NCBI RefSeq assembly: GCF_008704655.1
Contig: NZ_CP023688.1
Location: forward strand, 744,001-808,000
DNA from: Streptomyces rimosus
Lineage (GTDB): Bacteria > Actinomycetota > Actinomycetes > Streptomycetales > Streptomycetaceae
Direction of reading: 5' to 3'
Length of the DNA: 64,000 nt
The stretch's first letter is position 1, and each line of letters starts with the position of its first letter. Below the pieces are notes generated by a model that did no database searches, had not been told where the DNA came from, and saw nothing but the letters and a program-made list of their open reading frames with translations. Below are positions 25,064 to 32,823 of the stretch, one piece after another. A program made the translations under genes and the position numbers.

Positions 25064-26425
25064 TCAGACGTACGGCAGTAGGTTGTCCTGTTCGTACAGG
25101 TCCCGCCACACCTCACGCAGCAGCAGGATCCGCTGCTGCAGTTGCGGAAGCAGTTGCTGTATGTGCTCGATGGCTGCATCCGGGGCGGCTGGCAGGGCCC
25201 AGCGCGTGAGCAGTTTCACTTCGTCACGTGCCTCGGAGATAAGGGCTGCCTGCGGCATGCGGGCGATCACCGCACTCGCGTCGACCTCGGTGACCGCCCA
25301 CTCGCCCGGCGCCTCTTCGATCGCCCAGATGACCGAATGATTGCTCGGCGACAGCGTCAGGCGGCTATCCGGGCCTATCAGGCGGCTGAGGACAGGCAAC
25401 GGGATTCCATCCTCCCCCGCGAGGGCCGCTGCCTCCTCTGCTGTGTCCAGGATGAGACGGGCAGTGAGCGAATGCGCGTGGCGCTGGCGTGCTGCATCGG
25501 CCCGTCCCTCGCTCGTCCGATCCCGGGCCGGCACGGCTTGGACTCTTTCAGCAGCTGAGGTCTCAGCCCAGGCGTTGCGGGCGCCGCCGAGGGCGTCGTG
25601 CTCGTCGTCGGCGCGGTCGTCCTCGACCCAGGTGATCACGACGAAGCGGCAGTCAGGCATGCTCGCCGGGTACACGACGTGGCTGACGACCTCGACAGTC
25701 TCCCAGCCCAGGGCCGGCACGTTCATGCGGAAGACGTGGCCGTCGCGAGTCTCGCCCAGCTCGTTCTCAGTCTCCCAGATGTGCCGCACATCGGGGTTCT
25801 TCTTCACGTCGTCGATCAGCTGGCGAAGCTCGGCGTCGTTCTCGTTGGTGGCTTCCGCGAACTTGAGCATCTTCACGTAGGCCGCGGCGTGCTGGTGCCA
25901 GTCGTGATACTGGGCCCGGGCTTCGGGATCGGTCAGCGCCCAGCGTATGAGGTTGGCGCCGGGCTCCATGACCCACGGCCACCACTCTGCCATGGCCGTG
26001 TTGAAGCTGATGATGTTCCAGTAGCGGTCGCAGAGGTACGTCGGGCTGGGCATCTGCTGGTCGATCAGCAAGCGCAGCGCCCGCCGCAGCTCGGGGCGGC
26101 CCTCGGCGCTCGACGTGGTGAGGGACGTGCCGACGTTATACAGCAACAATGCGTGGCGTTCGTCACGGTCCAGTGCGAACAAAGCAGCCAGCGAATCACA
26201 CTGAGACTGGGTAAATCGTGGCGGAGTGGCGCCTCGTTCGATCTTCCGGTATGTGCGCACCCCCATTCCCAGGGACTTAGCGGCCAGCGCTTGCGTGACG
26301 CCAGCGGTCTTACGCCACCTTCGCAGCAGGGCGCCGAATCCCATGAACTGTCCGGCAAGCTGCCCAGCGCCCTGTTCCGAAGAAGCCTGGGCGGCGCCGT
26401 CGGGGTCCGGTTCCTTCACGGCCAT
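25064..26425 (-). CDS. XRE regulator with MmyB-like ligand-binding domain
   Basis: 453 residues. A helix-turn-helix at about residues 28-85 (FGALLRRWRKTAGVTQALAA … GVRTYRKIERGATPP) is followed by the MmyB-type PAS-like domain (QQMPSPTYLCDRYWNIISFN, TAMAEWWPWVMEPGANLIRW, WHQHAAAYVKMLKFA … VYPASMPDCRFVVITW). The family binds fatty-acid-like or other small ligands and controls adjacent secondary metabolism in several streptomycetes. The C-terminal 150 residues are an extra region ending in a helical segment (IQQLLPQLQQRILLLREVWR). Confidence 0.88.
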   Translation of the reverse strand: MAVKEPDPDGAAQASSEQGAGQLAGQFMGFGALLRRWRKTAGVTQALAAKSLGMGVRTYRKIERGATPPRFTQSQCDSLAALFALDRDERHALLLYNVGTSLTTSSAEGRPELRRALRLLIDQQMPSPTYLCDRYWNIISFNTAMAEWWPWVMEPGANLIRWALTDPEARAQYHDWHQHAAAYVKMLKFAEATNENDAELRQLIDDVKKNPDVRHIWETENELGETRDGHVFRMNVPALGWETVEVVSHVVYPASMPDCRFVVITWVEDDRADDEHDALGGARNAWAETSAAERVQAVPARDRTSEGRADAARQRHAHSLTARLILDTAEEAAALAGEDGIPLPVLSRLIGPDSRLTLSPSNHSVIWAIEEAPGEWAVTEVDASAVIARMPQAALISEARDEVKLLTRWALPAAPDAAIEHIQQLLPQLQQRILLLREVWRDLYEQDNLLPYV

Positions 26426-27466
26426 GACCCTTCCTCATTCCTTCGTCTTGCCTCTGGAGATGCCTGCTTTCGGGCATGAAAAAAGAGGGTCAGCTCACAA
26501 TGGCCGGCCCCCGCCCTGTCATCTCCGCCCTAGACCATACGCAATATTGAGGTGATCTTGGCCATCGGTCCTACGGGCCACAGGAAGACAAGAACAACCT
26601 GCCTATCCGCGAACAATCCTTGGAGATCTGGTGCGTTCGCGAGCGAATCGGACACCCTCGCCCCACTTTTCAAGATCAAATCGAGGAAGCGGCAAATGTG
26701 TGCCGCTTTTCGTTCCCGCTCAGGCTGCCGGCCTAGACCACGGTCACCGGTGTTCACCGAAGGTCCACCGGAATACCTGATTCCCCTTACGCTGCGGGCG
26801 ACTTGCGTCCCCGCAGACCACCGGCAACGTCGCATCACACAGAGATGCTTATACGGGCAAAATCGGGCAAACAATCTCCGTTGACGACTCTGCGCCGCTT
26901 GGCTTGAATCATGGCGATCGTTCGTTTTCTAGGGACGTTGAAGCATCGGACTCGGGAGGGCGCAGTGAAGGCCACCTTCGACGGCTCGGCGCAGTCCTGT
27001 GGCTACCCGCGTCTCACTGGTCACCCTCTGCAACCAGTACAGAGGTTAAGTACCAACTCTGGATCTTGACGCGGGTGCGTGCGTATGTTCGTCGTCGTCC
27101 GGGCCACTGCCCGGGCGGCGGGACGAACGTGAGGAGCGCGGCAGGCACCAACCAGACGTACAGATTCGTATACAGCGGCGGCGTCCGAGAGCGGGAACTC
27201 CCGGACACCGAACGCCGAACGGCATAACCCGCCCCGGGAAGGGCGGAGATTGCCCACCTTCACCACGCTGATCCCTTACCACCGGGCGCTTCAGCGTGGG
27301 AGTACTGCAGAGGAGATTGTTGCATGCCTCCTGCCCTGCGCGAAAGGCCCGACGGCCTGGCCTGCGCGGCAGCCACCTACACCTCGGCGCCTTTCCGTAC
27401 CGCGCCGGAGCACACCGCCCTGGCTTCGGCGAACGGCCAGTCCCGCCTCGTGGGCGGGAGTGGCCG
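26426..27466. other. 1-kb intergenic stretch, lower GC
   Basis: Visibly less GC-rich than its surroundings, and its short open frames have no protein-like pattern. It lies between the MmyB-type regulator and the first gene of the plasmid-like module, so it probably holds promoters and possibly replication or integration functions of that module. No iteron array or tRNA was seen. Confidence 0.4.
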
Positions 27467-28357
27467 ATGAGCAGCGATGCCCGCGAGTGGGTGTGGGAGC
27501 ACAGCTCCAGCCGGGGAACCGCGCGCTTGATCCTGCTGTCGATCGCGGACCGGGTGGCCGACGAGCAGTGCATCGCCTGGGCCTCCTTGACCAGCCTGTC
27601 CGAGCGCACGAACGCCTCCAGGTCCACAGTGCGCGACGCTCTCGATCGGCTGCTCGACGGCGGCGAGCTGGAGCAGCTCGACGATCTGACCGGTCCGCAG
27701 CGCAGCACGGTCTACCGCCTGCCTCTGGCCGCGGTGGCCATGGCACAGGCCGCGAGGGAGCAGGAAGCCGACGACAGCAACGTCTCGACGGACGAGTCCG
27801 AGCCCGGCCTGACGCTTCAGATCTCGGCCCTGCGGCGGTACGGCATCCGCCCACGTGAGGTACCGGATTCCTCCGGCACGGTCCGGAATCCGGCCGGTCC
27901 GGAAACCGGTACCTCCCAGCGGAAACCGGCACACCGACCTACCGGGAACCGGCACAGCGGGGTAGCGGAATCCGGCCCCCAGAACCGTAGTGAACCGAAG
28001 GTGAACCGTAGGTACAGCAGTAGCAGTACCGGCCTCGTCTCGGCTGGCGAGTGGCAGGTCGACCCCGCCACCCACGCCTGGGCCCGCCAGCAGGGACACC
28101 TCGACCGCCTCGGCGAGGAGGGCCTGGCCGCCGCTGACGCGAAGTGGCGGGTGCACCGCGCCGACTGGAAGCCCCGCTCGGCAGGAGCCTGGGCTGCCGA
28201 CTGGCGCTCCTGGGTCGCCCGGGAGCACGCCCCGGGCCGCCCGAACCTCTACGCCGTGCCCGGCAACGGCCTGGCCAAGCCGGGCGGCATGACCCGCGCC
28301 GAAGCCCACACCGCAGCTCTGCTCGCCGCCCTCGAAGAGCCGACCGGAACGGAGTAG
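27467..28357 (+). CDS. winged-helix protein, replication/transfer-associated
   Basis: 296 residues. The N-terminal 90 residues form a winged helix like those in plasmid replication initiators (REWVWEHSSSRGTARLILLS, WASLTSLSERTNASRSTVRD, ALDRLLDGGELEQL). A long Ser/Pro/Asn-rich linker leads to a C-terminal domain (AWARQQGHLDRLGEEG … WRVHRADWKPRSAGAWAADW, RSWVAREH), a tail found in streptomycete helix-turn-helix proteins of integrated plasmids. It starts the rightward module ending at the relaxase. Confidence 0.72.
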   Translation: MSSDAREWVWEHSSSRGTARLILLSIADRVADEQCIAWASLTSLSERTNASRSTVRDALDRLLDGGELEQLDDLTGPQRSTVYRLPLAAVAMAQAAREQEADDSNVSTDESEPGLTLQISALRRYGIRPREVPDSSGTVRNPAGPETGTSQRKPAHRPTGNRHSGVAESGPQNRSEPKVNRRYSSSSTGLVSAGEWQVDPATHAWARQQGHLDRLGEEGLAAADAKWRVHRADWKPRSAGAWAADWRSWVAREHAPGRPNLYAVPGNGLAKPGGMTRAEAHTAALLAALEEPTGTE

Positions 28358-28364
28358 CCACACC

Positions 28365-29072
28365 GTGGACCGCCGCGAGATCGCCGCCCTGCTGGCCTAC
28401 ATCGGCCGGCTCGACCCCCGCACCATCCGCGTCGAGGGCGAGGCCCGCGACCAGCTCGCCCAGTGGCACGACCTGCTCGGGGACGTGCCGATGGTCACGC
28501 CCAACGGCTGGGACGCCCGCGTCGCCGCCCGGCAGCACATCCGGGTCTCGCCGTACCCGATCCTGCCCGCGGACATCGCCCGCCCCTGGGAGAACTACCG
28601 GCGCGACCGCCTGGCCCGGCACACCGATCCGGCCCCGTCCGCCGACCCGGACGACCAGGCGGCCTGGACCGCCGAGCTGGCCGGCACCCGGCGTGCCGTG
28701 GCCACCGGCAGCGCTCAGCCCGCGCAGTACCGGGCCATCACCAGCGGTCGCAACGACCCGGAACTGCAGGTGCGGCTACGGCAGGTCGGCTCCTGCATCC
28801 CGCCGGAGGCCCGCACCGCCCTCGCGCCCTACCGGCCCGCCCGCGCAGCACGAGAGGCGGCCGTCGCCGAGGGCCAGCCCGACGCGCTCACCGTCCGGTG
28901 CGAGTGGTGCCTGGCGCAAGCTGGCGAGCCGTGCCGCAGCCGGCGGATCGGCCCCGACGGCGCAGCACACGGAACCGCCCCGCGTGCCAAACCGCACCCG
29001 GGCCGCTTCGACCTCGCCGCCGCCCGGCAGGCCCAGGAGAGCGAGCAGGCCCAGCAGCCCGCGCTGGCCTGA
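28365..29072 (+). CDS. hypothetical protein with zinc-ribbon-like segment
   Basis: 235 residues from GTG, 7 bases after the preceding gene. The N-terminal helical half (MDRREIAALLAYIGRLDPRT … ARDQLAQWHDLLGDVP) precedes a mid-region without clear features. Near the C-terminus is VRCEWCLAQAGEPCRSRRI with a downstream His (AAHG, KPHPGRF), typical of a small Cys3His zinc-binding motif in actinobacterial mobile-element proteins. Confidence 0.66.
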   Translation: MDRREIAALLAYIGRLDPRTIRVEGEARDQLAQWHDLLGDVPMVTPNGWDARVAARQHIRVSPYPILPADIARPWENYRRDRLARHTDPAPSADPDDQAAWTAELAGTRRAVATGSAQPAQYRAITSGRNDPELQVRLRQVGSCIPPEARTALAPYRPARAAREAAVAEGQPDALTVRCEWCLAQAGEPCRSRRIGPDGAAHGTAPRAKPHPGRFDLAAARQAQESEQAQQPALA

Positions 29073-29224
29073 GCCGCCCGCCCGCCGGTGCACCCGTCCG
29101 GTGCACCGGCACCCCGCCCCGTCCCGGCTGCGGCGCCCATCCTGCGCCGCAGCCGGCCCCCGACGCCGCGTCCGTCCGCCGCCGGCCCCCGAGCGGCCGA
29201 CGCGGCAGCACATCGGAGACCACC

Positions 29225-29866
29225 TTGCGCCACATCACCACCTACGACGCGCCGGCCACCGGCCTGCGCAGCATCGGCGACACCAGCTGGCACACCCGCG
29301 GGGTATGCCACGGCATGGACCCCGAGGACGCCGACGCCACCTTCTTCCCACTGCCTCGGGATCACGAGGCCATCGCCGAGGCGAAGGAGATGTGCGGCCA
29401 GTGCCCGGTCCGCCGCGACTGCCTCAACTACGCCTTGGAGAACGTCCTCAGGGAGGGCGTCTGGGGCGGGCTGACCGAAGCCGAGCGGCGCCCCTGGCAC
29501 GACGGGCTGCCCCAGCGCCTCGACTACAGCCGCGTGATCGCGTTCTTTAACGGGCGCGACGTGCATCTGACCGAGTCCGAGCGCCAGGTCGTCATCGACC
29601 ACGCCTACGTCCGAGGCTGGCGCCCCGACCGGCTCGCCGGCGCCCTGCAGATCAGCCACAAACACGCCCGGGACCTGCTGCGGCAGGCCGCCAACAAGGT
29701 CTTCGACCGCGACCGGACCCTCGGTGTGCCCAGGCGCAAGACAAAGAGGAAGCACACCACCCCGGCGACCAGTCGGCCCGCGCCCACCACGTCCGCCGCG
29801 GGGCAGCCAATGTCCCGTCCGGTGGCGTCGGCCTCGACGCACGCCCCCTTCGGAAAGGCCGCATGA
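29225..29866 (+). CDS. WhiB-like iron-sulfur regulator, extended
   Basis: 213 residues from TTG with GGAGA upstream. The four conserved cysteines are Cys28 (RGVCHGMD), Cys57 and Cys60 (KEMCGQCPVRRD) and Cys66, followed by the GVWGGLTEAER turn that defines the Wbl family. The protein is twice the usual length. The extra part (RVIAFFNGRDVHLTESERQV … RGWRPDRLAGALQISHKHAR) looks like an additional DNA-binding helix-turn-helix, ending in a basic Thr/Pro-rich tail. Likely a [4Fe-4S] transcription factor of the mobile module. Confidence 0.85.
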   Translation: MRHITTYDAPATGLRSIGDTSWHTRGVCHGMDPEDADATFFPLPRDHEAIAEAKEMCGQCPVRRDCLNYALENVLREGVWGGLTEAERRPWHDGLPQRLDYSRVIAFFNGRDVHLTESERQVVIDHAYVRGWRPDRLAGALQISHKHARDLLRQAANKVFDRDRTLGVPRRKTKRKHTTPATSRPAPTTSAAGQPMSRPVASASTHAPFGKAA

Positions 29867-31419
29867 CCCTCCTGTCCCTCGGTGCCGCACCGGCCATCCC
29901 CCTTCTCCTCGCCATCGGCGTCCCCGTCACCGCCCTCGCCCTGGTCTTGACCGGCCGGGCGATCCGGCGCCGGAAAGCACGTCCGCAGAAACGTTTCGGC
30001 AGCCCGGCGGTCAAGGCCGCCGCGCTCGCCGCGCTCGGCTGCACCGCCTACAGCGCCGACACCAGCTGGGCCTTCGCCGCCGACTACCTCGCCATGGCCG
30101 GTACCGCCGAGCGCGCAGCCCTGTTCGGTGTCGCGGAACTCGCCCTCTTCGCCATGGCACTGATGGCCCGGCAGAACCTGGCCGTCCAGGGAGCGCCGGG
30201 GCTGCCGGGCACCCTGGTCTGGGGCATCACCGGCGTACAGGTGATCCCCGCATACGCCGAAAGCGGCCCCGTCGGCGGCACAGTCCGCGCTATCGTCGGC
30301 CCGATCATGGCCGCTGTCCTCTGGCACCAGGCCATGGGCATCGAACTGCGCCTGCACACCCCAGGTGCTGCTTCCCACGGCCTCATCGCCACCCTGGGAC
30401 GAGAGGCGCGCGAGCGGCTGCTGTCCCGCCTCGGCATCGCCGCCCGGGACCGCGACGCCGCACAGATCACCCGCGACCGGGCCACCGCCCGCGCCGTCGC
30501 CCTCGCTGCCCGCCTCGCCGAACGCACCCCCGAACAGCACGGCTGGCACAGCAGGCGACTCGCGCGGCGCCTGTCGAAAGCGATCGGCCGGGCCGCGGTC
30601 GGCACCGACCCCGTCCAGCGCGGCGAGCTGCTCGACCAGCTCGCCGCCCGCCGGCACGCGCTCGCACTCGCCACGGTCCCCTTGCCCTCCCCCTGGCCCT
30701 CGCACCACGTCAGCACGACGACCGCCACGCCCCCCTCGCCACAGGACAGCACCACGGTCCCCGTCGACAATCCGCACGCTGACACCCGACCGGTCGGGGA
30801 CCAGGGACCACGCCAGGAGGAGGGACCGGTCCCCAGGGCCGGGGATCACGACGCCGGGACCGGGGACCACATTCCGGGGATCGAGACGGGGGCCGGGGGC
30901 TGCAGCTCGGGGACCGAGACGGTCAAGCTGAGGGTCAACGAGGACCTCGGTGGCTTCGCGGGGAGCGGGCACCCTGCGGCCGAAGCGCCTACTCACGCCC
31001 AGGAAAGGCGCCGGGGGCCGGAGGCCACCGAGGCGGGGACCGGACCCGCCGGGGACCGGGGACCGAACGACACCGACACGGGGACCGGACCCGCCGGGGA
31101 CCGGGGACACAAAGCCCCCCTAAGACGGAAGCCGACCGCAAGGGCCAAAAGCAAGCATGGCGGCCGGTCCCGTAGCCCGCAGACACAGCGTCCGCCGCGC
31201 GGCCCGGAGCAGTCCGTGGAGCAGCTCGTCCAGCAGGTCCGTCCCCACGTCCCGGCCCTGCTCGAACGGGACGGCAACGAGGCCGTCACCCGCGTCCAGC
31301 TGCGGGAAATTCTCCGGCGCGAGGGCCTCAAAGGCGGCCGGAATGACCGGCTGAGCCTCGTTCTGCAGCAGCTGCGGAGCGACGCAAGCACTACCAAGGC
31401 AAGGAGCACCACCCGATGA
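29863..31419 (+). CDS. SpdB-like membrane protein (plasmid spread)
   Basis: 518 residues, ATGA overlap with the WhiB gene. The N-terminal third carries about four membrane segments (IPLLLAIGVPVTALALVLTG, AALAALGCTAYSADTSWAFA, AALFGVAELALFAMALMARQ, VRAIVGPIMAAVLWHQAMGI), the layout of DUF2637/Spd proteins linked to intramycelial plasmid spread. A charged helical region and a low-complexity linker with GTGPAGDRG repeats follow. The last 90 residues (VEQLVQQVRPHVPALLERDG … LREILRREGLKGGRNDRLS) form a small helical DNA-binding-like domain also seen at the C-terminus of streptomycete Spd/Tra proteins. Confidence 0.78.
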   Translation: MTLLSLGAAPAIPLLLAIGVPVTALALVLTGRAIRRRKARPQKRFGSPAVKAAALAALGCTAYSADTSWAFAADYLAMAGTAERAALFGVAELALFAMALMARQNLAVQGAPGLPGTLVWGITGVQVIPAYAESGPVGGTVRAIVGPIMAAVLWHQAMGIELRLHTPGAASHGLIATLGREARERLLSRLGIAARDRDAAQITRDRATARAVALAARLAERTPEQHGWHSRRLARRLSKAIGRAAVGTDPVQRGELLDQLAARRHALALATVPLPSPWPSHHVSTTTATPPSPQDSTTVPVDNPHADTRPVGDQGPRQEEGPVPRAGDHDAGTGDHIPGIETGAGGCSSGTETVKLRVNEDLGGFAGSGHPAAEAPTHAQERRRGPEATEAGTGPAGDRGPNDTDTGTGPAGDRGHKAPLRRKPTARAKSKHGGRSRSPQTQRPPRGPEQSVEQLVQQVRPHVPALLERDGNEAVTRVQLREILRREGLKGGRNDRLSLVLQQLRSDASTTKARSTTR

Positions 31420-31607
31420 AGACCTGCCCGCGATTCGCGACCCTCCGCGAGGAGTACGAGCGGGAGATCGGCTTTCTGACCGCTCACTCCGCACGGCATG
31501 CCGGAAGGCCGGCGGCGAAGTCCAGCGCAAAGCACGCCGCGTCGGCGAAGGCACGGATGGCCCGGGCACTCAGCGGCCACGTCGGGCGCTGCCCCGAGTG
31601 CGGATGA
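31416..31607 (+). CDS. small hypothetical protein
   Basis: 63 residues, ATGA overlap with the SpdB-like gene. Basic and Ala-rich (SARHAGRPAAKSSAKHAASA), ending in RCPECG, a half zinc ribbon. Translational coupling supports it as a real gene of the module. Confidence 0.6.
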   Translation: MKTCPRFATLREEYEREIGFLTAHSARHAGRPAAKSSAKHAASAKARMARALSGHVGRCPECG

Positions 31608-31646
31608 TCCCCTGCAAAGCAGCAGGTCATAGCCCTGACCCGCTAT

Positions 31647-31675
31647 GGGTGGCCCGGCACTGTGCCGGGCCACCC
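31647..31675 (+). terminator. intrinsic-type terminator
   Basis: GGGTGGCCCGGCAC and GTGCCGGGCCACCC form a near-continuous 14-bp stem, followed by CTCTTTC. It lies 40 bases past the small gene and ends the transcription unit before the mobilization genes. Confidence 0.7.
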
Positions 31676-31698
31676 CTCTTTCGACGAAGGAGATCACC

Positions 31699-31932
31699 AT
31701 GACGTATGCAGCCGCGCCCGATCAGTTCGAGAACTCCCTGGGTTGGGCATTCCTGCACACCTTCCTCCGGTTCAGGTTGATCCGTGCCGCGGCCGACGGC
31801 CCCGAGGGGCAGTGGTTCGTCCAGATCACCGCCGGCGAGCAGGTCCATCACCTGACCGACGCCGAGGATGCGTTCGTATTCGTTCTCGATGTCCTGGAGA
31901 TCGTCCACCAGGGGCAGGACGGTGGGCAGTGA
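31699..31932 (+). CDS. small hypothetical protein ahead of mobC
   Basis: 77 residues with GAAGGAG 7 bases before ATG. Sequence MTYAAAPDQFENSLGWAFLH, RFRLIRAAADGPEGQWFVQI, HHLTDAEDAFVFVLDVLEIV looks like a compact alpha/beta protein. The stop overlaps the next GTG by four bases. Confidence 0.68.
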   Translation: MTYAAAPDQFENSLGWAFLHTFLRFRLIRAAADGPEGQWFVQITAGEQVHHLTDAEDAFVFVLDVLEIVHQGQDGGQ

Positions 31933-32564
31933 CGAACCCGAGCGATTCCCCCTCCACTCCGCAACCTGCCGACGTCTACAACTCGGTCCCAGGGCGACGA
32001 GCAAGTTATCGGCCAAGACACTCTTCCCCGTCGGGGAAGGTGTCCTGGCCAGAACCCGCCCCGGGGGTGGCGGGTGCGGACCAGCACCGGGGGGTGCTGG
32101 TCCGCGGGGCAGCGACCGAGGGCGGACCGAAGCCGGAGGAGAAGCCGTCGCCACGCAAGCGCCGCGACGCAAAGAAGACCGCGCGCAAGCGCGCACCGAA
32201 GCCGCCCGAACGCAAACGTAGTTACGTGTGCAGCGTCCGCCTGAACCACGATGAAAGGGCCCTGCTCGATGCCGCGGCAAGCGCGACTCGTACGAGCCTG
32301 CCCGCCTTCCTTGCCCGCAGCGGCCTCGCTGCCGCGCACGACCTCGACAACACCGCCGCAGCCGTCGCCGGCCACCGCGAGCTCGTCGCCGAACTGTTCG
32401 CCGCCCGCCGGCACCTCGGGCAGGTCGGCAACAACCTCAACCAGGTAGCCCGTGCCATCAACTCCGGAGGCCAGCCGACGGAGATCGACGCGGTCGTCAC
32501 CGCGGTCCAACGCGCTGTGATCCGGGTACAGGCGGCCACCGACCACCTGCTGGAGCAGCAGTGA
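31929..32564 (+). CDS. MobC-like relaxosome protein
   Basis: 211 residues if the coupled GTG at 31929 is used. The C-terminal 110 residues are the MobC region: RSYVCSVRLNHDERALLDAA, ATRTSLPAFLARSGLAAAHD, LFAARRHLGQVGNNLNQVAR, AINSGGQP. The N-terminal 95 residues are low-complexity and are encoded by DNA with two large hairpins, so the true start may lie later and the hairpins may be the origin of transfer. MobC-type proteins open or bend oriT for the relaxase, which is encoded next. Confidence 0.8.
   Translation: MTNPSDSPSTPQPADVYNSVPGRRASYRPRHSSPSGKVSWPEPAPGVAGADQHRGVLVRGAATEGGPKPEEKPSPRKRRDAKKTARKRAPKPPERKRSYVCSVRLNHDERALLDAAASATRTSLPAFLARSGLAAAHDLDNTAAAVAGHRELVAELFAARRHLGQVGNNLNQVARAINSGGQPTEIDAVVTAVQRAVIRVQAATDHLLEQQ
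32011..32105. other. candidate origin of transfer (two hairpins)
   Basis: A near-perfect 40-bp palindrome (32011-32050; GGCCAAGACACTCTTCCCC against its mirror, one mismatch and one bulge) is followed by a perfect 13-bp hairpin, GCGGACCAGCACC/GGTGCTGGTCCGC with a GGGG loop (32076-32105). Both lie immediately before the conserved MobC domain and 720 bases before the relaxase gene, where oriT sequences usually are. The nick site was not identified. Confidence 0.5.
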
Positions 32565-32606
32565 CCGCTCCGCTCCCGCCGACCCCATGGCTATGGCGTG
32601 CAGATC

Positions 32607-32801
32607 ATGGACGCCCCGTTGCTCCGTCGTGGGCAGGCAGTCGCCCGAGCATCCGAGGCCGCGAATGACCGTCGAAGCCAGGCCGTGGAAGCGCTGCGAA
32701 GGCACGCGCAGGCCGGCAACCGCCACGGCCGTGAACCCGTCACGCTCCATGGCTGCGCCGGTTCTCGTCGCATGTGGGAGGCAGGCGTCGCCACCAGTTG
32801 A
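32607..32801 (+). CDS. possible small protein between mobC and relaxase
   Basis: 64 residues from ATG (MDAPLLRRGQAVARASEAAN, DRRSQAVEALRRHAQAGNRH). Helix-like and basic composition argues for coding. No good Shine-Dalgarno sequence was seen. Alternatively the 260-bp gap is untranslated. Confidence 0.3.
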   Translation: MDAPLLRRGQAVARASEAANDRRSQAVEALRRHAQAGNRHGREPVTLHGCAGSRRMWEAGVATS

Positions 32802-32823
32802 TTGATCGGTTGAGGACAGCAGC

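Noticed and set aside
26552..26884. 110-residue plus-strand protein in the low-GC gap
   Set aside because: No ribosome binding site, no domain, and uneven composition; left as intergenic.
27066..27089. Promoter TTGACG…TATGTT
   Set aside because: The spacing between the two hexamers is only 12 bases, too short for a typical promoter.
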